Source: Candidatus Mnemosynella biddleae (GTDB lineage: Archaea > Halobacteriota > Archaeoglobi > Mnemosynellales > Mnemosynellaceae). From it: a DNA stretch of 64,000 bases. A program made the translations under genes and the position numbers. Below the pieces are notes generated by a model. That model was not told the DNA's origin, did no database searches, and was given only the letters and a program-made list of their open reading frames with translations. Shown one piece after another: positions 16,559 to 26,673 of this stretch (the first letter of the stretch is position 1; the number at the start of each line of letters is the position of its first letter). The stretch covers positions 62,001 to 126,000 of the forward strand of contig MTMI02000003.1 in NCBI GenBank assembly GCA_002011165.2, written 5' to 3'.

Positions 16559-17820
16559 AGTTCCTCCAGAAGCTCTCTGGCTCTATCAATTCGAATATTT
16601 CTTTCTTCAACCATTTTTCTGGCTATGATGTCCACAAGTTCTCCTTTAGCCCCCGCCATCATGGCAATATTCCGAGAGTGAAGAGACATGTGACCTCTTT
16701 GAATTCCTTCTGTTGCAAGAGCTCTCAACGCAGCAAAGTTCTGAGCTAAACCAACTGCACCCATAACTTCAGCGAGCTCCCTTGCAGTTTTCACTCCAAG
16801 AATCTTCAAACAAGCTTTAGCAGTTGGATGAACTGCAGTTGCTCCTCCAATTGTTCCAACTGCGAGAGGCATCTCAAGAGTTCCCACAAGATCGCCATCT
16901 TTATTTCTTTCCCAAGTCGTCAGAGGCCTGTAAATACCTGTTCTCGAAGCATAAGCATGAGCTCCAGCCTCAAGAGCTCTTGTGTCATTTCCCGTAGCTA
17001 AAGCAACCGCTATAACCCCATTCATAATCCCTTTATTATGAGTTGCAGCTCTGTATGGGTCTGCAAGAGCAAAAGCGTATGCATTAAGAATTCCTTCAAC
17101 AACCTCCTCACCGCCAATCGCATCTTTGTCAAATACTGCTCTGGCTCTCACGAGCCTTTTATCTGCCAAATTCGAAATGATCCTGAGATAAACCCTTCCA
17201 CCAGTTATCTCTTCGATGAATGGTGCTACAGTTTCAGCCATTGTGTTCACCGCATTTGCACCCATTGCATCCAGACAGTCCACAATAAGATGCACTATAA
17301 CCATCGAACCTCGAATGGAGTCTACAATCCTTGCCTCAACATCAACTGCTCCGCCTCCGAGTCTAACAAGAACCGGGTCCTTTTCATTTGCAATTCTGAT
17401 AATCTCATCTTTGTTTTCGAGAACTCTCATTTTGGCTCCGAAGGGGTCTTCAAGATTGGTTACCTGAATCTGACCAATCATCAGCGACTTTGTGGCTTTT
17501 GAGTAGAAGCCTCCCTTCACTCTCGCCATTTTGGCTGCATTGCTTGCAGCTGCGATGACAGAGGGCTCTTCTATTGCCATCGGAACAATATAGTCCTTTT
17601 CATTTATCCTGAAGTTCACCGCAACTCCCAGAGGTACTTCCATGACTCCGATGACGTTTTCTACCATTCTATTCACCTGATCTAGCTCAAGAGCGCCTGT
17701 GTTGTTCAAAATTTTCATTTCTTCCTCATTCAAATTCGAAAATTCCGCAACAAACTTTAACCTTTCTTCCGGAGTTAATCTGTAGAAACCTTCTATTCTC
17801 GAACTTTTCATTTTAAACAC
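16546..17820 (-). CDS. HMG-CoA reductase, class II type
   Basis: The protein has 424 residues, close to the class II enzyme of Pseudomonas mevalonii (428). The catalytic Glu is in [12 protein letters not shown], the Lys in [10 protein letters not shown], the Asp in ATGNDTRA, and the His in [10 protein letters not shown]. The N-terminal [13 protein letters not shown] and 'LMIGQIQ' are class II features, unlike the class I enzyme of most archaea. It reduces HMG-CoA to mevalonate for isoprenoid lipids. It is the last gene of the operon starting at 21150, one base after the DUF35 gene. Class II reductases in Archaeoglobales and Thermoplasmatales are thought to come from bacteria. Confidence 0.92.
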   Translation of the reverse strand: MFKMKSSRIEGFYRLTPEERLKFVAEFSNLNEEEMKILNNTGALELDQVNRMVENVIGVMEVPLGVAVNFRINEKDYIVPMAIEEPSVIAAASNAAKMARVKGGFYSKATKSLMIGQIQVTNLEDPFGAKMRVLENKDEIIRIANEKDPVLVRLGGGAVDVEARIVDSIRGSMVIVHLIVDCLDAMGANAVNTMAETVAPFIEEITGGRVYLRIISNLADKRLVRARAVFDKDAIGGEEVVEGILNAYAFALADPYRAATHNKGIMNGVIAVALATGNDTRALEAGAHAYASRTGIYRPLTTWERNKDGDLVGTLEMPLAVGTIGGATAVHPTAKACLKILGVKTARELAEVMGAVGLAQNFAALRALATEGIQRGHMSLHSRNIAMMAGAKGELVDIIARKMVEERNIRIDRARELLEELQSK

Positions 17821-17821
17821 C

Positions 17822-18223
17822 TCAATTGAATCTCTCCTCTGGAATGAATTTTGTTCCGTAATGAATTATCCCTTCTTCTCCTTCCTCGAGAATTTTTCTG
17901 AAGACTGCTTTCACGCGCATTCCTATGTATATTTCCTCAGGTTTGCAATCAACCTGTGCCGTCAATCTAGGTCCCTCATCGAGCTTTATAATTGCAAGAA
18001 CATAAGGTGCACTATACTTGAAATCCCTGGGAGCAGAATGAATCACTGTATATGTTACAACCTCTCCTCTCCCAGAAAATCTATACTCCTCGATCTCACC
18101 TTTTCTCCTGCACTTAGGACAAATGTTGCGTAAAGGAAAATAATAGCTGTCACACTTCTTGCAATGACTTCCCACAAGATTGTATCTGCTCCTTATCTTC
18201 CTCCAAAATCTTGGAACGGCCAT
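17822..18223 (-). CDS. DUF35 zinc-ribbon/OB-fold acyl-CoA-binding protein
   Basis: The protein has 133 residues from the ATG at 18223, which precedes [19 protein letters not shown] rubredoxin-like zinc ribbon ([18 protein letters not shown]) is followed by an OB-fold. In methanogens this protein bridges thiolase and HMG-CoA synthase in a channelling complex and binds CoA. Here it sits directly between the thiolase and HMG-CoA reductase genes, two bases after the thiolase stop. The longer open frame upstream is inside the thiolase gene and is rejected. Confidence 0.9.
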   Translation of the reverse strand: MAVPRFWRKIRSRYNLVGSHCKKCDSYYFPLRNICPKCRRKGEIEEYRFSGRGEVVTYTVIHSAPRDFKYSAPYVLAIIKLDEGPRLTAQVDCKPEEIYIGMRVKAVFRKILEEGEEGIIHYGTKFIPEERFN

Positions 18224-18224
18224 C

Positions 18225-19397
18225 TCAATCACCTCTTGCGAGGACATGAACCACAGCAGTTCCGCCAGTTCCTCCAACGTTATGCGTTAATCCGATTTCT
18301 GCTCCATCAACCTGTCTCCTTCCCGCTTCTCCTCTCAGTTGAAAAACTATTTCCACAGCTTGCTTCACTCCTGTAGCTCCAACAGGATGACCGCAGGCTT
18401 TCAGACCGCCACTTGGATTAACTGGGAAGTCTCCATCCAAATTAAAAACACCTTCTTCTATAGCTTTTCCGCCTTCTCCCTTCTTAACAAGTCCAAGATC
18501 CTCGACTGCAAGAATTTCCGCTATCGTAAAACAATCATGCACTTCGAGAACATCCAAATCCTTGGATTCGATCCCAGCCATCTTAAAAGCTGTTCTAGAA
18601 GCATAAACCGTAGCATCCAGAGTTGTAATATCTCTTCGATCATGAAGAGAGATCGTATCTGAAGCTTGTGCCGATGCCAAGATCTTGATGGGAGTGTCCG
18701 TAAATTCCTTTGCTCGTTCCATGGGAGCCAAAATTACCGCGGCCGCTCCATCGCTTATTGGAGAGCAATCCAGAACTCTTAGAGGATGAGCTACTAATGG
18801 AGAGTTCAAAACGTCTTCAAGTTTTATTTTTCTTCTGAAATGAGCATAAGGGTTGTGAAGTGCATTGGAATGATTTTTCACAGAGACCATAGCAATCTGC
18901 TCCCTCGTTGTCCCATAGAGATGCATGTGGAGAGTAGCTATCATGGCATATAAACCAGGAAAGGTTGCACCCATATGGCCTTCCCACTCCCTGTCAGCTG
19001 CAGAAGCAAGAATATCCGAAGCGATCTCACTTCCAACATCGGTCATCTTTTCCACACCCGCCGCAATCACAATATCATGATGACCAGAGGCCACTGCAAG
19101 AAATGCCTGTCTTAGAGCGAGGCCTCCAGAAGCACAAGCAGCCTCCACTCTCGTGCTGGGAATGTGAAGTTCTGAACCCAATCCAGAGTAATCCGCAATG
19201 ATTGAACCTATGTGCTCCTGTTCAATCAGTCTTCCTGCACTCATGTTTCCGACATACATGGCTTCAATCTCATCTCCGTGCATGTTTGCATCTTCGAGTG
19301 CTCTCAAGCCCGCTTCGATGAAAAGCTCTCTGAATGATTTATCCCAGAGCTCTCCGAACTTCGTGCATCCTACTCCAACAATTGCAACATCTCTCAT
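18225..19397 (-). CDS. Archaeal acetyl-CoA C-acetyltransferase (thiolase)
   Basis: The protein has 390 residues. The active-site Cys is in [11 protein letters not shown] near residue 85. Conserved C-terminal motifs are [17 protein letters not shown] (His and the second Cys region) and [12 protein letters not shown]. It condenses two acetyl-CoA to acetoacetyl-CoA. The gene is flanked by HMG-CoA synthase and the DUF35 protein, the arrangement known for the archaeal thiolase/HMGCS complex that drives the unfavourable condensation. The start directly follows the HMG-CoA synthase stop. Confidence 0.92.
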   Translation of the reverse strand: MRDVAIVGVGCTKFGELWDKSFRELFIEAGLRALEDANMHGDEIEAMYVGNMSAGRLIEQEHIGSIIADYSGLGSELHIPSTRVEAACASGGLALRQAFLAVASGHHDIVIAAGVEKMTDVGSEIASDILASAADREWEGHMGATFPGLYAMIATLHMHLYGTTREQIAMVSVKNHSNALHNPYAHFRRKIKLEDVLNSPLVAHPLRVLDCSPISDGAAAVILAPMERAKEFTDTPIKILASAQASDTISLHDRRDITTLDATVYASRTAFKMAGIESKDLDVLEVHDCFTIAEILAVEDLGLVKKGEGGKAIEEGVFNLDGDFPVNPSGGLKACGHPVGATGVKQAVEIVFQLRGEAGRRQVDGAEIGLTHNVGGTGGTAVVHVLARGD

Positions 19398-20438
19398 TCA
19401 GATCACCCTGATCTTTCTTCTGAGCTTTGCATACATTCCGTAATCCAGATACTCCACGTTTTTCAAATAATCCTCAACTTTAGGACGTGAATTCCTTATT
19501 TCCTCTATCTCCTCAGTAACGATGAAGCTGAAAGCATCACTTCCCGCACCGGAACCAAAAGAGGCCATGAAGATTTTATCCCCAGGTTCTGCTATGTCGA
19601 GGACTGCACATAGACCGAGAAGTGATGATGCAGAGTAAGTGTTTCCGATTTTAGGAACCAAAAGTCCTGGTTTCACCTGTTCTTCTCTGAATCCCAGAAT
19701 CTTGGCAACTCTCAGAGGGAACTTCCCATTGGGCTGATGGAAGATTGCATAATCATAATCATCCGGTGTTCTTCCGAGCTTCTGAAGAAGCATGCGTGAA
19801 GCGGAAAGAATGTGTCTGAAATAAGCTGGTTCTCCCGTAAACCTTCCTCCATGCGAGGGATATGGCCTCCCCTCCCTTCTCCAGAAATCTGGAGTATCAG
19901 TTGTGAACGAACATGTATCTTCAATTTCAGCAATAACTCCCTCTCGTCCAACCAGAAAAGCTGCTCCTCCAGCAGCTGCGGTATATTCAAGAGCGTCTCC
20001 AGGAGCTCCTTGAGATGTATCAGAACCTATAGCGAGAGCAAGATCCATGAGTCCAGATTTCACCAAAGAATAGCAGACTTGAAGTGCAGCGGTTCCGGCT
20101 TTGCATGCGAACTCAAAATCTGCTGCTGTCAATTGATGATCCGAACAGAGAGCCTCAGAGACGATCGTTGCAGTCGGCTTAACAGCATAGGGATGACTCT
20201 CGGAACCAATGTAAATCGCTCCAATTCTTTTTGAATCGATACTCCTTCTCTCTATTGCTATTCTCGAAGCTTCAACTGCCATTGTCGCTGTATCCTCATC
20301 GAAACCCGGAACGGATTTCTGAAACACCATCAAACTGCCTTTTATATCTTCTGGGTCCTCGCCCCACACTCTGGCGATTTCCTCGACTTTTATTCTAAAT
20401 CTCGGAATATAAGCCCCATAACTAACTATTCCCACCAT
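19398..20438 (-). CDS. Hydroxymethylglutaryl-CoA synthase (archaeal type)
   Basis: The protein has 346 residues, the standard archaeal length. It starts [20 protein letters not shown]. The catalytic Cys is in [13 protein letters not shown] near residue 111, the His in [11 protein letters not shown], and the C-terminal [11 protein letters not shown] is conserved. It adds acetyl-CoA to acetoacetyl-CoA to give HMG-CoA. It follows the regulator gene by one base and precedes thiolase directly. Confidence 0.94.
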   Translation of the reverse strand: MVGIVSYGAYIPRFRIKVEEIARVWGEDPEDIKGSLMVFQKSVPGFDEDTATMAVEASRIAIERRSIDSKRIGAIYIGSESHPYAVKPTATIVSEALCSDHQLTAADFEFACKAGTAALQVCYSLVKSGLMDLALAIGSDTSQGAPGDALEYTAAAGGAAFLVGREGVIAEIEDTCSFTTDTPDFWRREGRPYPSHGGRFTGEPAYFRHILSASRMLLQKLGRTPDDYDYAIFHQPNGKFPLRVAKILGFREEQVKPGLLVPKIGNTYSASSLLGLCAVLDIAEPGDKIFMASFGSGAGSDAFSFIVTEEIEEIRNSRPKVEDYLKNVEYLDYGMYAKLRRKIRVI

Positions 20439-20439
20439 A

Positions 20440-21150
20440 TCAGAACCTCAGCCTTTCTATCATCTCCTCGACATCCATCCTCGTTAATACAAGAGGGATT
20501 TGTTCTATTTCCGCAATTTTCACTGTTATCGGATCAAGATCTTCTCTTTTCAATCCATGAAGCACGACAACACCGGGTTTCAAATTCGTAACCCTCAGAG
20601 CCACCATCGGAGACTTTCCTGTGGAGACCTTGGTGAAAATGAGAGCCCTCTCAGTGCTCCAACCATAAAGTCTGTAGAATTCATCTGAAGAGAGCTTCAG
20701 AATTGCCTTAAGGCTATCTATTATTGTATGCCCATTTATCTGCTTCGAGAGATTTCCGAAGATTATCTCTCCAGAGATTATCTCCACAAAATCCTCAAGT
20801 GAGATAGGAGAAGGATACTCCTTGATATCGTAGATCACATCCATACTGAAATCAGCTCTGAGAATTCTCTCATAAGCTTTTATTGTCTCTCCTCCTCTCT
20901 TCTCGTCTATGTCAAGAAGAGCTTCAACTATCCGCTTTATCACCGCAAGTCCTGGAGATTTCCTTCTTCCGTTCTCATAGTCACTAATAACAGAGGAGGA
21001 GACGCCTATAGCCTCAGCAAGATCGCTTTGAGATACATTAAAGCTAATCCTCCATTTTTTTATTGTTTTTCCTGGATTTTCGGAAAATACTATTTCGCCT
21101 GCAATCTTCTCTCCGAGCCTTCTCCGAACGTCGAAGGTTTCAGCATGCAT
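20440..21150 (-). CDS. HTH (XRE-type) regulator heading the mevalonate operon
   Basis: The protein has 236 residues from the ATG at 21150. An N-terminal leader ([18 protein letters not shown]) precedes a Cro/C1-type HTH ([20 protein letters not shown], about residues 45-65). A C-terminal domain of about 130 residues, of unknown ligand, has [20 protein letters not shown]. The same gene order, regulator then HMG-CoA synthase, is common in euryarchaea, so it probably senses an isoprenoid or acyl-CoA signal and controls the operon. A TATA box (TTTATAATC, about 21175-21183) fits a leaderless start at 21150. The longer open frame to 21171 is less likely. Confidence 0.82.
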   Translation of the reverse strand: MHAETFDVRRRLGEKIAGEIVFSENPGKTIKKWRISFNVSQSDLAEAIGVSSSVISDYENGRRKSPGLAVIKRIVEALLDIDEKRGGETIKAYERILRADFSMDVIYDIKEYPSPISLEDFVEIISGEIIFGNLSKQINGHTIIDSLKAILKLSSDEFYRLYGWSTERALIFTKVSTGKSPMVALRVTNLKPGVVVLHGLKREDLDPITVKIAEIEQIPLVLTRMDVEEMIERLRF

Positions 21151-21172
21151 CAGAGAAAAGAGAGGAATCAAG

Positions 21173-21184
21173 GGATTATAAACT
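21173..21184 (-). promoter_or_regulatory. TATA box of the mevalonate operon
   Basis: GTTTATAATCCC on the minus strand is centred about 28 nt before the ATG at 21150. This is the expected spacing for a leaderless archaeal transcript and supports that start for the regulator gene. Confidence 0.6.
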
Positions 21185-21204
21185 TAGTGGTCAGTCGAAA
21201 GTAT

Positions 21205-21222
21205 ATTCGACGAACGTCGAAT
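21205..21222. promoter_or_regulatory. 18-bp palindromic operator candidate upstream of the mevalonate operon
   Basis: The arms ATTCGACG and CGTCGAAT are perfect inverted repeats around a two-base AA centre. The site is about 22 bp upstream of the TATA box. A related sequence, CGAACGTCGAAGGTTTCA (about 21125-21142), lies at the start of the regulator's coding region and shares CGAACGTCGAA and GTTTCA with the palindrome's right half and flank. A third half-site, GTCGAAAG, is at 21194-21201. Repeated sites around a promoter of an HTH gene point to autoregulation. Confidence 0.62.
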
Positions 21223-21274
21223 GTTTCAAGAAATGGAGGTTTTTTATACATGTAAATGGGAAATTACTTCCCAA

Positions 21275-21348
21275 GGGGCCGTAGGGTAGCCTGGTTATCC
21301 TATGAGACTGGGGGTCTTGTGACCGGAGTTCAAATCTCCGCGGCCCCA
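21275..21348 (+). tRNA. tRNA-Pro (GGG)
   Basis: The 74-nt cloverleaf has acceptor GGGGCCG/CGGCCCC with A73, D-arm GGGT...TCCT, anticodon loop CTGGGGG giving GGG, and T-arm CGGAG-TTCAAAT-CTCCG. There is no intron and no encoded CCA. It is transcribed away from the mevalonate operon. Confidence 0.92.
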
Positions 21349-21359
21349 TAGATCTCTAT

Positions 21360-21764
21360 TTACCCTAAAATCTGTTTCATATACTCCAGCCATCTTTTAT
21401 AGTCCTCGATCTTCAGAGATGTGTCCTTTAGAGAGGTTTTTGAGAGAAGAGACTCGAATTCCAGAAGAGCCCTCTTGAGTATGAGTGTTTCCTCATAAAG
21501 ATTTTTAAACTCCTCATCTGAGATTTCTTCACGCTCCATCGCCTGAATTCTCCTCTCAATTGCATTTTTCAATTTTTTGATGATTTCTCTGATGAACAAA
21601 ACATCTTCATTCGAAAGATCTTTCTTCCCCAGTTTCAGCACGAGTTTTTCAACCGGAATCTCCTCTCCCTCAAGGGTTATCGAAGACGGTAATCTCACGC
21701 CGAAAACCGAAAAAGGACTCCTGAGCTTTTTTACCATTTTATCCCTTTCCTTTCTATCTAGCAT
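21360..21764 (-). CDS. Small helical archaeal protein (DUF5788-like), copy 1
   Basis: The protein has 134 residues. It starts with a short region SPFSVFGVRLPSSITLEGEEI and then is almost all charged alpha helix, with REIIKKLKNAIERRIQAMER and ISDEEFKNLYEETLILKRALLEFE. It ends in a DYKRWLEYMKQI motif. The fold plan matches the gene at 28886-29299 in this window. I believe it belongs to the archaeal DUF5788 family from memory; no function is known to me. It is divergent from the SAH-salvage operon, and an ATG ten codons in (MVKKLRSPF) is another possible start. Confidence 0.6.
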   Translation of the reverse strand: MLDRKERDKMVKKLRSPFSVFGVRLPSSITLEGEEIPVEKLVLKLGKKDLSNEDVLFIREIIKKLKNAIERRIQAMEREEISDEEFKNLYEETLILKRALLEFESLLSKTSLKDTSLKIEDYKRWLEYMKQILG

Positions 21765-21807
21765 TAACCTTTAATACACTCCATCCACCTATAACCCTTT
21801 GGGAAAG

Positions 21808-23061
21808 ATGATCAAAAAAGGATTTGATCTTGCAATTATTAAGGGGAAAGATCTAAGAGGAGAACCCCTGAATGTGGGGATTTCCAATGGAATCATTGAA
21901 TACTGTGGGAGAGGGGAGGTGAGGGGAGGGGAGAATCTCAATGCCGAGGGATGTATTCTCTTACCCGGTTTCGTGAATCTCCATACTCATGTTGGAATGA
22001 CTGTTCTCAGAGGATTTGCAGATGACATGAGACTAGAGAGGTGGCTCAGAGAGAAGATCTGGCCAGTTGAGAAGAGAATGAAAAAAGAGGATGTAAGAAT
22101 TTCCACCCTTCTCGGAATTGCGGAAATGATTAAAAGCGGTACTACGTGCTTCGTTGATATGTATTTCCACATGGATGAGGTCGCAGAAGCTGTAATCTCA
22201 TCTGGAATTAGAGCTGTTCTTTCCTATGGAATGGTGGATCTCGGAGATGAGAAGAAGAGAAGAGCTGAGTTGAAGGAGGCGGATAGATTTTTCAAAAAGT
22301 GGAACGGAAAAAATGAAAGATTGAAGATCTTTTATGCTCCGCATAGCACTTCGACAACCTCTGAAGAGCTCCTTCTCGAAGTAAGAGAGAGAGTGGAAAA
22401 AAATTCCACTGGGGTGACTATACACTGCGCTGAAACAGAGGAAGAGGTTAAAAATGGGTCTCCAGTTGAGCTTTTGAAAAAAATTGGGCTTCTAAATGAG
22501 AGGACAATCCTGAATCATTGTGTTTTCGTTGATAGAAGAGATATCGAAATGATCTCAAAGGGAGGGGCTCATGTTTGTCACTGTCCTACAAGTAACCTAA
22601 AGCTCGGAAATGGAATTGCTCCTATTATGGAGATGATGGGAAGAGGTGTGAATGTCGGACTCGGAACAGATGGATGCGCTTCAAATAACAATCTGGACAT
22701 GATGGAAGAAATGCACATCTGTTCTCTGATTCATAAAGGTGCTAAAAGGGATGCTTCTGTATTTCAAGCAGAGGAGTGCTTGAAAATGGCAACTCTGAAT
22801 GGAGCGAGAGCTTTAGGAATGAAGTATGGTATAGAGGAGGGGGCTCTTGCAGATATAATAGCTTTAGACGTCACAAATCTCAAAGCAATTCCTCAGCATT
22901 CTCTAGTCTCGAACATAGTTTATTCCATGGATAGCAACAGTGTAATTCATGCAGTTGTAAATGGAAGAATTCTGATGGAAGAGAGAGAGCTTCTGACTAT
23001 TGATGAGGAGAGGATCAAAGAGGAGGCCCGAAGAGTTGCAGAGAAATTGAGAGAGGTGTGA
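21808..23061 (+). CDS. Amidohydrolase: 5'-deoxyadenosine/S-adenosylhomocysteine/MTA deaminase type
   Basis: The protein has 417 residues. Metal-binding motifs are [10 protein letters not shown], then [14 protein letters not shown] and [10 protein letters not shown], the layout of the MtaD/DadD family. These enzymes deaminate SAH, methylthioadenosine or 5'-deoxyadenosine to the inosine forms. The gene is directly followed by S-adenosylhomocysteine hydrolase, which supports a role in salvaging SAM by-products. The ATG at 21808 is preferred over an upstream TTG; a TTTAATAC element lies about 30 nt before it. Confidence 0.85.
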   Translation: MIKKGFDLAIIKGKDLRGEPLNVGISNGIIEYCGRGEVRGGENLNAEGCILLPGFVNLHTHVGMTVLRGFADDMRLERWLREKIWPVEKRMKKEDVRISTLLGIAEMIKSGTTCFVDMYFHMDEVAEAVISSGIRAVLSYGMVDLGDEKKRRAELKEADRFFKKWNGKNERLKIFYAPHSTSTTSEELLLEVRERVEKNSTGVTIHCAETEEEVKNGSPVELLKKIGLLNERTILNHCVFVDRRDIEMISKGGAHVCHCPTSNLKLGNGIAPIMEMMGRGVNVGLGTDGCASNNNLDMMEEMHICSLIHKGAKRDASVFQAEECLKMATLNGARALGMKYGIEEGALADIIALDVTNLKAIPQHSLVSNIVYSMDSNSVIHAVVNGRILMEERELLTIDEERIKEEARRVAEKLREV

Positions 23062-23063
23062 AG

Positions 23064-24287
23064 ATGAGAAGTGGAGAGATGAAGCTTGAATGGGCAAGAA
23101 GAAATATGAAAGTCCTTACAAAGATCAGAGAGGAGTTTGAAAAAGAGAGACCTCTTGAAGGATTGACTGTGGGAATGGCTCTTCACGTTGAGGCTAAAAC
23201 CGGAGTTCTTGCTGAGACTCTTGTTTCGGGTGGTGCAGAAGTTCATTTAACTGGATGTAACCCACTGAGCACTCAGGAAGATGTTGCAAGAGCTCTTAAT
23301 GAGAGAGCCTCCATTTTCTGTTATGCTAAACGAGGCTGTAATGTGAGAGAATATTACGAAGCAATTGACAGAGTTCTGGATGCGTCTCCAGATATCCTTG
23401 TTGACGATGGTGCAGATATGGTCACGAGAGTTCACGGAGAGAGGAGAGAGCTTATATCTGAAATCATAGGTGCGACTGAGGAGACGACTACTGGTGTGAA
23501 CAGACTTAGAGCAATGGAGAGAAATGGCATCTTGAGCTTTCCGATTATAGCAGTGAATGATGCGAGAACTAAATATCTGTTTGATAATCGTTACGGAACA
23601 GGACAATCAACTTGGGATGCAATAATGAGGAGCACGAATATCTTAATTGCGGGAAAAACAGTTGTCATTGCAGGCTATGGATGGTGCGGAAAGGGAGTTG
23701 CAATGAGGGCAAGAGGTCTCGGAGCAAGAGTGATTGTAACAGAAGTGGATCCTGTTAGAGCGCTTGAGGCGGTAATGGATGGATTTGAAGTGATGAAGAT
23801 GTGGGACGCATCTCCGATCGGAGACATATTCATCACGACAACGGGAAATACAGGGGTGATAAGAGAGGAACACTTTGAGAGGATGAAAGATGGAGCCATC
23901 CTCGCAAACGCAGGTCATTTCAATGTAGAGATAGACGTCGAAGCTTTAAGAAGAAATTCAGAATCATCAAAGAAAGTAAGAGAGAACGTCGAGGAATTTT
24001 CAATCAGGGGAAAGAGGATATATTTGCTTGCTGAAGGTAGGCTCGTTAATCTTGCTGCTGGAGATGGTCATCCGATAGAGGTGATGGATATGAGCTTCTC
24101 AAATCAAGCTCTTTCAGTCAAATATCTGGCGAAACATGGAAGAGAGCTTGAGAAAAGAGTTCATCCAGTGCCTGAGGAGATCGACAGAAGGGTAGCTGAA
24201 TTGAAGTTAGAGAGTATGGGTATTGAAATAGATGAGCTCACGGAAGAGCAGATGAGATATCTCAGCGGGTGGAAAGATGGTACATAG
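23064..24287 (+). CDS. ahcY: S-adenosylhomocysteine/S-inosylhomocysteine hydrolase
   Basis: The protein has 407 residues. The NAD-binding motif is [16 protein letters not shown], with upstream [14 protein letters not shown] and [18 protein letters not shown], and C-terminal [20 protein letters not shown]. It splits SAH (or, in methanogens, S-inosylhomocysteine made by the partner deaminase) into homocysteine and the nucleoside. The ATG at 23064 has GAGGTG five bases upstream; a GTG at 23058 overlapping the deaminase stop is the alternative. The DNA polymerase gene overlaps its end by 11 bases. Confidence 0.92.
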   Translation: MRSGEMKLEWARRNMKVLTKIREEFEKERPLEGLTVGMALHVEAKTGVLAETLVSGGAEVHLTGCNPLSTQEDVARALNERASIFCYAKRGCNVREYYEAIDRVLDASPDILVDDGADMVTRVHGERRELISEIIGATEETTTGVNRLRAMERNGILSFPIIAVNDARTKYLFDNRYGTGQSTWDAIMRSTNILIAGKTVVIAGYGWCGKGVAMRARGLGARVIVTEVDPVRALEAVMDGFEVMKMWDASPIGDIFITTTGNTGVIREEHFERMKDGAILANAGHFNVEIDVEALRRNSESSKKVRENVEEFSIRGKRIYLLAEGRLVNLAAGDGHPIEVMDMSFSNQALSVKYLAKHGRELEKRVHPVPEEIDRRVAELKLESMGIEIDELTEEQMRYLSGWKDGT

Positions 24288-26637
24288 AATTGCAAAACTC
24301 GACGAATTCGAGGGTATAAGAATTCACGTGAAGAATGTGGAGTATACGATAATCGACGATGAACCTTGGATTCACGTTTTTGGAAGAGATGAGAATAAAA
24401 GACTCAGAAGAATAGATGTTTTTGGCTTTGAGCCTTATTTCTACGTTCGAGAAGATGAAAAGGTGGAGGATGAGGGAAGAATAAAAAGGATTGAAAACGG
24501 ATATAAAGGAATAGATGGAGCTAATTTGAAGAAGATTATCGTCAAAAGACCTTCTGACGTAAGAGATCTCAGAGGAAGATTTTCGAAGAGTTATGAGGCA
24601 GATATTCTTTTCACCCAAAGATTTCTCATAGACGTGGAGATCAGAAGTTCTCTAATTGCTCCTCGTGAGAAGGTTCATTATTCAGAGCTCAGGCCTTCTG
24701 AAGAGCCTCAGGTGGAGAGCAGAGTTTTCATCGTTGACATCGAATGCGATGATGAACACGGATTTCCCGATCCAAAGAGGGATAAAATCGTATGCATCAC
24801 TGTGTGGGACAGTTACATCAATGAATATGAGACGTTTCTCCTCGGGGAAGCGGAGAATGCGAGATGTTATGATGATGAGGCGAGGATGCTTCAAGATCTC
24901 TTCAAACATATTTCCGAGAGAGATCCAGATATCTTAACTGGATGGAACTTTACTCAATTTGATATGCCTTATCTTTATGAGAGAGCAAAAATTCTCGGAG
25001 TTAATGTTTCTCCCATCTCGAGAATTCAGGGCTACGACGACTCGAGGATCAGAGGAAGGAGTGTTTTCGATCTTCTTGAAGGATATAGAAAAATTCAGGG
25101 TACCCAGAAAGAAAGCTATAGACTGGACGCAATTGCAGAAGAGGAGCTTGGGGAAAGAAAAATCAAGTTCAAAGGTACTCTCAGCGAGCTCTGGAAGAGA
25201 GATCCTCAAAAGCTTGTGGAATACAACAGGAAAGATGTTGAACTTTGCGTAAAGATAAACGAGAAAAACAATATTATAAGATTTTTCGAAGAGCTTGCGA
25301 ATCTTGTTGGATGCAGTATAGAGGATGCATTAAACTCCTCGAGGATTATCGACACATATGTGTTGAGAAAAGCAAAGAACAGATATGCTCTTCCTTCAAA
25401 ACCTCAAGGTGATTTCGAATCAGAGTACGAAGGTGCAATGGTTCTCGAACCGATAAGAGGAGTTAAAGAAAATGTCGTTGTTCTTGATCTGAAATCACTT
25501 TATCCCATGATTCTCATGACTTTAAACGCTTCTCCTGAAACAAAGGACAAAAATGGTGAGATCGTAGCTCCGAATGGTGTGAGGTTTAAAAAACATCCAG
25601 AAAGTCTCACAAGAGAAATTCTCAGAGAGTTAATAGTGCTGAGGGATGAGAGAAAGAGAATGAGAGACAGATATGAATATGGAAGCGAGGAATACAGAAA
25701 GTATGATCTCCAGCAAACAGCTTTGAAGGTGATTGCAAACTCATATTACGGAGTCAGCGGATATCCAAGATTCAGGCTTTATGATAGAGAGATTGCTTCT
25801 GCAGTCACATCAGTTGGAAGAGCCATCATTCAGCATACAAAAAGAGTTATTGAGTCCCTCGGATACGAGGTTGTTTATGGAGATACAGATTCCTGTATGG
25901 TTGCTCTCGGAGAGATGAGCTTAGAGGAAGTGGTCGAAAGAGGTAAAGAGCTCGAAAAAACTTTAAATAAAAGTTATGATGATTTCGCAAAAATTCTGAA
26001 TGTTGATAGGCACTTTTTCCAGATAAAATTCGAAAAGGTTTACAGAAGATTTTTCCAAGTTGGCAGGAAAAAACGATACGCAGGCCATCTTGTCTGGAAG
26101 GAAGGAAAATGGGTTGATGATATAGAGATCGTTGGTTTTGAGTTCAGAAGGAGTGACTTCCCGAAACTCACGAAAAGAGTTCAGAAAGATGTTATCACGA
26201 TGATCATAAAAGGTGAGAGTCTTGAGTCAGTTGGAGCCTATCTGAGAGAAGTTCTCAGAAAGTTCTACAGCGGAGAGTTTAGTTTGGAGGAAATAGGCAT
26301 TCCCGGAGGAATAGGAAAGAATCTGGATGATTATGAGAATGATGATGCTCATGTTAGGGGAGCACTTTATGCCAATAAATTCTTAGGAAAAAACTTCGGA
26401 AGAGGAAGTAAACCCAAAAGAGTTTACATAAGAAAAGTACCTGAGGGTTTCGAGCCAACAGATGTGATTTGTTTTGAATATCCAGAAGATGTCCCTCCAG
26501 GATTCGAGATAGATCTTGAGAAGATGGCGGAAAAGATTCTAAAACAGCCGATTGATAGAATCCTCAGAGGGATAGGATGGTCTTGGAGTGAGATGAGGAA
26601 TGGACAGAGACAGATGAGGCTTGATGTTCTCTTTTAG
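24277..26637 (+). CDS. polB: Family B DNA polymerase
   Basis: The protein has 786 residues with all family B elements. Exonuclease motifs are VDIE (154-156 region), [10 protein letters not shown] and YNRKDVELC. Polymerase motif A is [10 protein letters not shown] (Asp404), motif [15 protein letters not shown], and motif C YGDTDS (from residue 534); RKKRYAGHL is the thumb KKRY motif. Proofreading and polymerase sites look intact and there is no intein. It overlaps the SAH hydrolase gene and precedes hypF by 36 bases. It is the likely replicative or repair polymerase. Confidence 0.96.
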   Translation: MVHRIAKLDEFEGIRIHVKNVEYTIIDDEPWIHVFGRDENKRLRRIDVFGFEPYFYVREDEKVEDEGRIKRIENGYKGIDGANLKKIIVKRPSDVRDLRGRFSKSYEADILFTQRFLIDVEIRSSLIAPREKVHYSELRPSEEPQVESRVFIVDIECDDEHGFPDPKRDKIVCITVWDSYINEYETFLLGEAENARCYDDEARMLQDLFKHISERDPDILTGWNFTQFDMPYLYERAKILGVNVSPISRIQGYDDSRIRGRSVFDLLEGYRKIQGTQKESYRLDAIAEEELGERKIKFKGTLSELWKRDPQKLVEYNRKDVELCVKINEKNNIIRFFEELANLVGCSIEDALNSSRIIDTYVLRKAKNRYALPSKPQGDFESEYEGAMVLEPIRGVKENVVVLDLKSLYPMILMTLNASPETKDKNGEIVAPNGVRFKKHPESLTREILRELIVLRDERKRMRDRYEYGSEEYRKYDLQQTALKVIANSYYGVSGYPRFRLYDREIASAVTSVGRAIIQHTKRVIESLGYEVVYGDTDSCMVALGEMSLEEVVERGKELEKTLNKSYDDFAKILNVDRHFFQIKFEKVYRRFFQVGRKKRYAGHLVWKEGKWVDDIEIVGFEFRRSDFPKLTKRVQKDVITMIIKGESLESVGAYLREVLRKFYSGEFSLEEIGIPGGIGKNLDDYENDDAHVRGALYANKFLGKNFGRGSKPKRVYIRKVPEGFEPTDVICFEYPEDVPPGFEIDLEKMAEKILKQPIDRILRGIGWSWSEMRNGQRQMRLDVLF

Positions 26638-26673
26638 TAAATTATTTCTCCGCTCTTTTCGAAGTCTAAGGAG

